Origin: Diphasiastrum complanatum
Lineage: Eukaryota; Streptophyta; Lycopodiopsida; Lycopodiales; Lycopodiaceae
Length of the DNA: 64,000 nt
Direction: 5' to 3'
NCBI GenBank assembly: GCA_029204225.1
Contig: CM055096.1
Span: 43,695,967-43,759,966, forward strand
Made by a program: the position numbers and the translations under genes. Below are positions 60,119 through 64,000 of the stretch, piece after piece; the stretch's first letter is position 1; each line of letters begins with the position of its first letter. Below the pieces are notes generated by a model. It was not told where the DNA came from and ran no database searches. It saw only the letters and a program-made list of their open reading frames with translations.

Positions 60119-63100
60119 GGAGCTGTCCCAATGTAAATCTGAGGCAATGTGATAGTCTCGAGTCCAAATAATGCGCTAAGACCGGGACCCCTGCTATGTC
60201 AAGCTCAATAAAATGAGTCCAGTAGTAGCCGGGTTTCACCCCAAGCTGTCGCCCCCAAGTACGGTCGAGATATGCCCGATATAAGATGCGCCTGATATAC
60301 TGATGAGTACCTGAGAGGAGCTCTGTAATGGAGATACCAAATGACTCAAGGAGGAAATGGGATGCCTGAGAGAACCACGATAGTCCATAGCCCTGGTCAT
60401 GAAGAAAGTGTGAGGACACAAGTGTTGTCTGTGTATATCTCATATCCTCATCGGGCAGAGCCTGGATTCTCTGAATGTATGTGATAAGCTGGAACGCGGC
60501 ATACATCTGAATGGGTGGAACGGCAATCTCTGCAAGAAGGATCTCATGTGGAACCGGGGGCTTCGCCCGAATCATACGGGCTAACATGGTGGTCTGTAAT
60601 CGTGAAATGCTGGCCCAATGTGATGAAGGGAGGCCGGTGCACCATGTCTCTGCTGCATATAAGGCTCTGGGGGTGACAATAGTATCAAAGAGTCTACACT
60701 TACTGTGAACATCTCGGATGAGCTTCCTGAAACAGAACCGCTCAAGCTGAACAAGAGAGGACTGCCCCTTCCCAAGTCGTGTGGTGGCAGCTTGCCGCAT
60801 GCTGAAGGTAGGACCAGAGAAGAGTATCCCCAAATAGGTATAAGAGGAAACTACCTCTAAGGCCTGTCCATCTAGGATGAGCTCCTGGCGCTGCATGAAG
60901 GCTCGAGAAGTGTTGAAGACCATAACCTTGGTCTTCACAGTGTTCACCCCCAACCCCCATCTGGTACAAAATCCCTGTAAACAATCTAGCTGCCTCCCCT
61001 CTCTGGTCGAGGATACTAGTACTACATCATCCGCATAAAGGAGAATAGCAATCAGAATGGTGCCAAGATTACAGCCATCCCCGCCACACTGTGAGATGAC
61101 TCGCTCTAACTCATCAATATACAATCCAAAGAGAACCGATGAAAGAGAGCACCCCTGTTTCACCCCAATGGTGCTCCAAATGTGATCAAATAAGCCACTG
61201 CTATGTCGGAAACATCCCACGACCTTCTCATAAAGAGCCATCACTGCTAAAACAATATCTGTGGAGAAACCAAGGTCACGAAGTCTCTGAATGAGCAAGG
61301 AGCGTGGTACAGAATCGAAGGCCTTCCTGAAATCTACAAAACAGCAGTAAACCCTCTCTTTCCTGTACTTAGCTTCCTCGATCAAGGCTCGAAGTGTAAA
61401 AATATGGTCAGTGGTAGAATAATGAGATCGGAAACCTGCCTGCCCCAATGCATGTAATCTCCGAGCTTCCGCCTCTGAACTCACTGCAGACTGGAGTATG
61501 GTACCATAGAGCTTAGTGAGAACATGTCCGATCATGATGGTGCGGTAATTACCAAGCATCATGGGATCACCATTTTTATGAATAGGGTGGATGATGTTGG
61601 TGCACCAAGATGAGGGGAAACCAGAGACAACAGCGGAATTGAGGAGAGTGGCTAGTGTGGGAGCAAGGAGGTCGGAAGCATGGGTTAGGCGTTCAGATTC
61701 AAGGTCTTCGATATCTCTTGGTTTATGGGACTTCATTCTCTTGATGGCCGTAAGTACCATGTCAGATGTGAAGAAGGTGAACTCAGAGGGGCGTGGGGAG
61801 ATAGAGATGGGTGCGGCAGTGGGTATGGTATATAGTTTGGTAGCGTATTCGGTCCATATGCGAAGGTCATCCAGGAGGGGTGGTGGAGCACCAGGGATAA
61901 ACTCACGCCAAAAGGTGCCTGAAGAGGAACTGAAGAGAAGATCAACAAGACGCGTTCCTTCGAAGTCATCATATATACACTTTTTTCGGCGGAGTGTGCG
62001 ACGGTAAGAGCGCCTGGCGGAGTGGAGGAGATGAGGATCGTGAGTGCGGGCATGGGTGACAAGCTGACGAAGAGAGCGACATTCAGCATCATACCACGGG
62101 GGGTGTGGGGGTCGTATCGATGAGGAGCGGGTGCCTCTGCTTTTATGGGGTTTAGATGGAAAAGCAAGGGAAGCAGCGGTATGAAGAGAAGTGCTAAGAA
62201 AGGCAGCTTGAGTCTCCACTGTACTATCGCGAGGGAAGGAATGGAGCAATGAGGTTAGGAACTCCTGGTAAACTGGTGTAAAGAGAGAACTGAATGTATA
62301 TTTGGGTGCCCGTGTAAGCAGGGGGTGTGAGGATGGTTGGGGAGGTGGGAGGCGGCCGATAGCGAAGGAGAGAAAGGAATGATCAGAGAGTGATGGGAGA
62401 TACATGAAAATCAGATATGAGAGGTATGGAAGATGGTGATCCCATGAGATAATCCACAACACCATGTCCAGCACTGTGAGGGTGACAAGTATAACTGCCA
62501 GATTTTGGCCAACAAGTTAGGCCATTGTAAATGGCTAACTCATGGGCCTCTCCAAACTGCAATAAATGCTCACCGTAAGGGGTAGTAGGTCCCAAGCTGT
62601 CCTCTGAAATCCTGGTAACTCCCATATCATCGCTGTCAAGGGCATGAACGCGGAGCTGGTCGGTGATGTCATAGAACTATGACTGTCATGAAGAGGTTCG
62701 GGCATTAAAATCTCCAGTGAGGAGAATATGCCCCCGCTCTGCGAATCTGATAATATCAGGCGATAAATCAAGGTAGGGTGAACCTGTGCCCTCAGCAAAG
62801 GACGAAGACTCTGGAGGAAAATAACAGGCCGCCACAAAGAGGTCCCTGTCCAACCCAATATCCTGCCCAGTAATATGAATCCATATATATCGTGCATGCT
62901 CGTCGTGTCTAATGAACTCAATGCTCGGATGAAGAGACTCTCTGTATAAACATGCAACACCTCCGGATCCACGACCGCTAGCTGATCTAGCCTCAAGTCT
63001 GTACACGGAATCCCATCTGTATCCTGGAAAAATAGGTAATCCTCTCTCCTGACTCTCATGAGTCTCCATAAAGAGCAGCAAATCCCTGTCAGTGATGAAA

Positions 63101-63216
63101 TCGATCAAGTCGCCAGCAATGGAGGATGAGTGTAAACCATCACAGTTCCATACTCCAATCCGGAGATGGTGTGGGTGGGGCCCCGGGGCACTCCCAAACC
63201 CGGGGACCCCAAATCC
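60119..63216 (-). pseudogene. LINE ORF2, main part (endonuclease, RT) of copy LC
   Basis: Endonuclease: RIGVWNCDGLHSSS, METHESQERGLP, GSGGVACLYRESLHPSIE, LFVAACYFPPESSSFAEG, LLTGDFNAR, and LSDHSFLSFAIG near 62,370. A frame break near 62,675 separates the first part from the rest. RT: FWREFIPGAPPPLLDDLRIW, NYRTIMIGHVLTKLYG, AFDSVPRSLLIQRLRDLG, GVKQGCSLSSVLFGLYIDEL and LLYADDVVLVSS (about 61,015-61,045), with a short in-frame deletion at 61,000. It also has the SRLQTTMLARMIRAK thumb/C-terminal region. The remaining C-terminus is at 55,566-56,112. Confidence 0.88.
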
Positions 63217-63219
63217 CTA
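63177..63219 (-). promoter_or_regulatory. In-frame TAG and GC-rich hairpin between LINE ORF1 and ORF2 (LC)
   Basis: TAG at 63,217-63,219 is followed by six bases (GGATTT) and a potential 12-bp stem at 63,177-63,210 (GGGGTCCCCGGG with CCCCGGGGCCCC, one mismatch and one G-U, loop of about 10). The frame stays open through the stem into ORF2. No ATG occurs in that frame before METHE, although the catalytic Asn of the endonuclease (WNCDG) lies 5' of it. Together these suggest stop readthrough. Confidence 0.6.
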
Positions 63220-63974
63220 GCACTGGGAGCTGCTAGGTGCGCTGTCAAGAAAACGCACTCTTCCATCTCGGTAAATGACTCGTCTGCCAGACTCACGGGC
63301 TGCCTGAAAGGCCTTACGCCTCTCCTCTACCTGGATATATGTGAGGTCGTCGTCCATGTAGATAGTGGTACCACGTAGCTTAGCTCTGCACCGCAAAGCA
63401 TCTCGACGGCTCACGAGGGAGGTGAAACGAAGAATGAGTGTGGCTGCATCTCTAGTGGTCCTCCATGCGGTGTCTAACCCCTCTGTCCTGTGTCCGAGAG
63501 TGATGTCGAGAAAGCGTTTAGCTTCAGCCAATGCATCCTGTGTATCTAGAACTCCACGAACTCTAATATTGTGGGATTCTTGGTCTCGAGATTTCTCTTC
63601 CGAGATGGTGGCTGAGATAACCGAGGAGATGGGAGCGCTGGGTTTGGTGCCCTTTTTCAAAATTGATGCCTAGGAAAGGGCCTCTTCGTGTTGCTTCTCA
63701 ATCTTGGTTTCTAGCTCCCGTAGCATGTTGGTGGTGGATTCCGAGCTGCGGCCTGTTTGATTCCGATGGATTGTTCGAGCGAGGCAACCTTGGACTGCAG
63801 TAGCTTCTTCTCGTTAACCAAAGAAGTAACCGTTCCTTTCAGCTGTGAAATTTCATACCGCAAAAATTGGAAATCTGCCTTGAATTGATCAATCTGCCAA
63901 GATGAAAAAAGTTCAATTGATTTAAAAGGCGTATACGGAATATTGGCTGTAGACTGTGGTGCCGTGAAGGAGGA
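63217..63974 (-). pseudogene. LINE ORF1, animal-L1-like: coiled coil plus RNA-binding domain (LC)
   Basis: The N-terminal part (63,960-63,740) encodes a heptad-rich helix (ISQLKGTVTSLVNEKKLLQS, KVASLEQSIG). After a frame break and a TAG at about 63,671 (Trp in copy LE) comes the RNA-binding part: IRVRGVLDTQDALAEAKRFL, DAATLILRFTSLVSRRDAL, KLRGTTIYMDDDLTYIQVEE and GRRVIYRDGRVRF. The order coiled coil, RRM-like, C-terminal domain, and motifs such as DDDLT, are those of vertebrate L1 ORF1p, which coats the element's RNA as a trimer. No CCHC zinc knuckle, usual in plant L1 ORF1, is seen. It ends at the TAG at 63,217-63,219. Confidence 0.75.
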
Positions 63975-64000
63975 AGAGTGAGCAATGATAGGTGTGGGAA

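Larger units (their letters stand above)
55309..64000 (-). mobile_element. LINE copy LC, nearly complete, interrupted by chromovirus copy 2
   Basis: From 5' (right) to 3' (left): ORF1 coiled coil and RNA-binding domain (about 63,970-63,220), TAG at 63,217, endonuclease (to about 62,350) and RT (62,200-60,700). The C-terminal part runs to 60,119, then continues after the inserted Ty3 element from 56,112 to about 55,566, followed by 3' UTR, tail module and CTTT/CT tract (55,309-55,360). The 5' end lies beyond 64,000. It is the best-preserved LINE here, with a 791-codon open stretch over the RT. Confidence 0.9.

Noticed and set aside
50226-64000. Further upstream gamma-adaptin exons
   Set aside because: Searched for the conserved N-terminal trunk blocks on the minus strand; only LINE and Ty3 sequence was found.

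Overview
The window is genomic DNA of a plant (a streptophyte). The only host gene I can support is a minus-strand gene for the large gamma subunit of the AP-1 clathrin adaptor (gamma-adaptin). It runs from upstream of 50,225 to beyond position 1. Ten exons (1,384 coding bp) were placed by protein similarity, and all nine splice junctions follow GT/AG and keep the reading frame. Its introns range from 152 bp to 24,027 bp, and nearly all the remaining DNA is transposable elements sitting in those introns or upstream of the first visible exon. I cannot name the species. Very long introns, chromodomain Ty3 elements, a DUF659-type hAT element and L1-like LINEs would fit a fern, gymnosperm, bryophyte or charophyte better than a compact flowering-plant genome, but that is inference.

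Layout. 1-2,066: last six visible exons, ending in the hinge region. 2,067-9,765 (intron): a hAT remnant joined to a broken, partly duplicated Ty3/gypsy element (minus strand) with a tandem-repeat leader and primer-binding site, then hAT-like GGTACC-rich repeats and a 180-bp foldback. 9,766-9,888: exon. 9,889-33,915 (intron): a head-to-tail array of plus-strand LINE copies; a 12.5-kb hAT element inserted in the 3' end of the last one; and a nearly intact Ty3 chromovirus inserted in the transposase coding exon. This is a four-level nest: host intron, LINE, hAT, Ty3. 33,916-34,290: two exons. 34,291-47,727 (intron): two minus-strand LINE copies, a long AT-rich stretch with a 277-bp hAT MITE, a coiled-coil pseudogene and a decayed Ty3 element. 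47,728-50,225: two exons. 50,226-64,000: three minus-strand LINEs head to tail, the last interrupted by a second chromovirus copy.

The most interesting signals are these. (1) In all four LINE copies that keep the region, ORF1 and ORF2 lie in one reading frame separated by a single TAG. A GC-rich hairpin follows six bases later in the better-preserved copies, and there is no ATG before the catalytic Asn of the endonuclease. This looks like programmed stop-codon readthrough in a LINE. (2) The LINE ORF1 resembles the animal L1 ORF1p (coiled coil plus RNA-binding domain) and not the usual plant zinc-knuckle type. (3) The hAT element carries a second, convergent gene of unknown function with its own TATA box, and its transposase has an AT-hook tail. 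(4) LINE copies are joined end to end at their CTTT/CT microsatellite tails.
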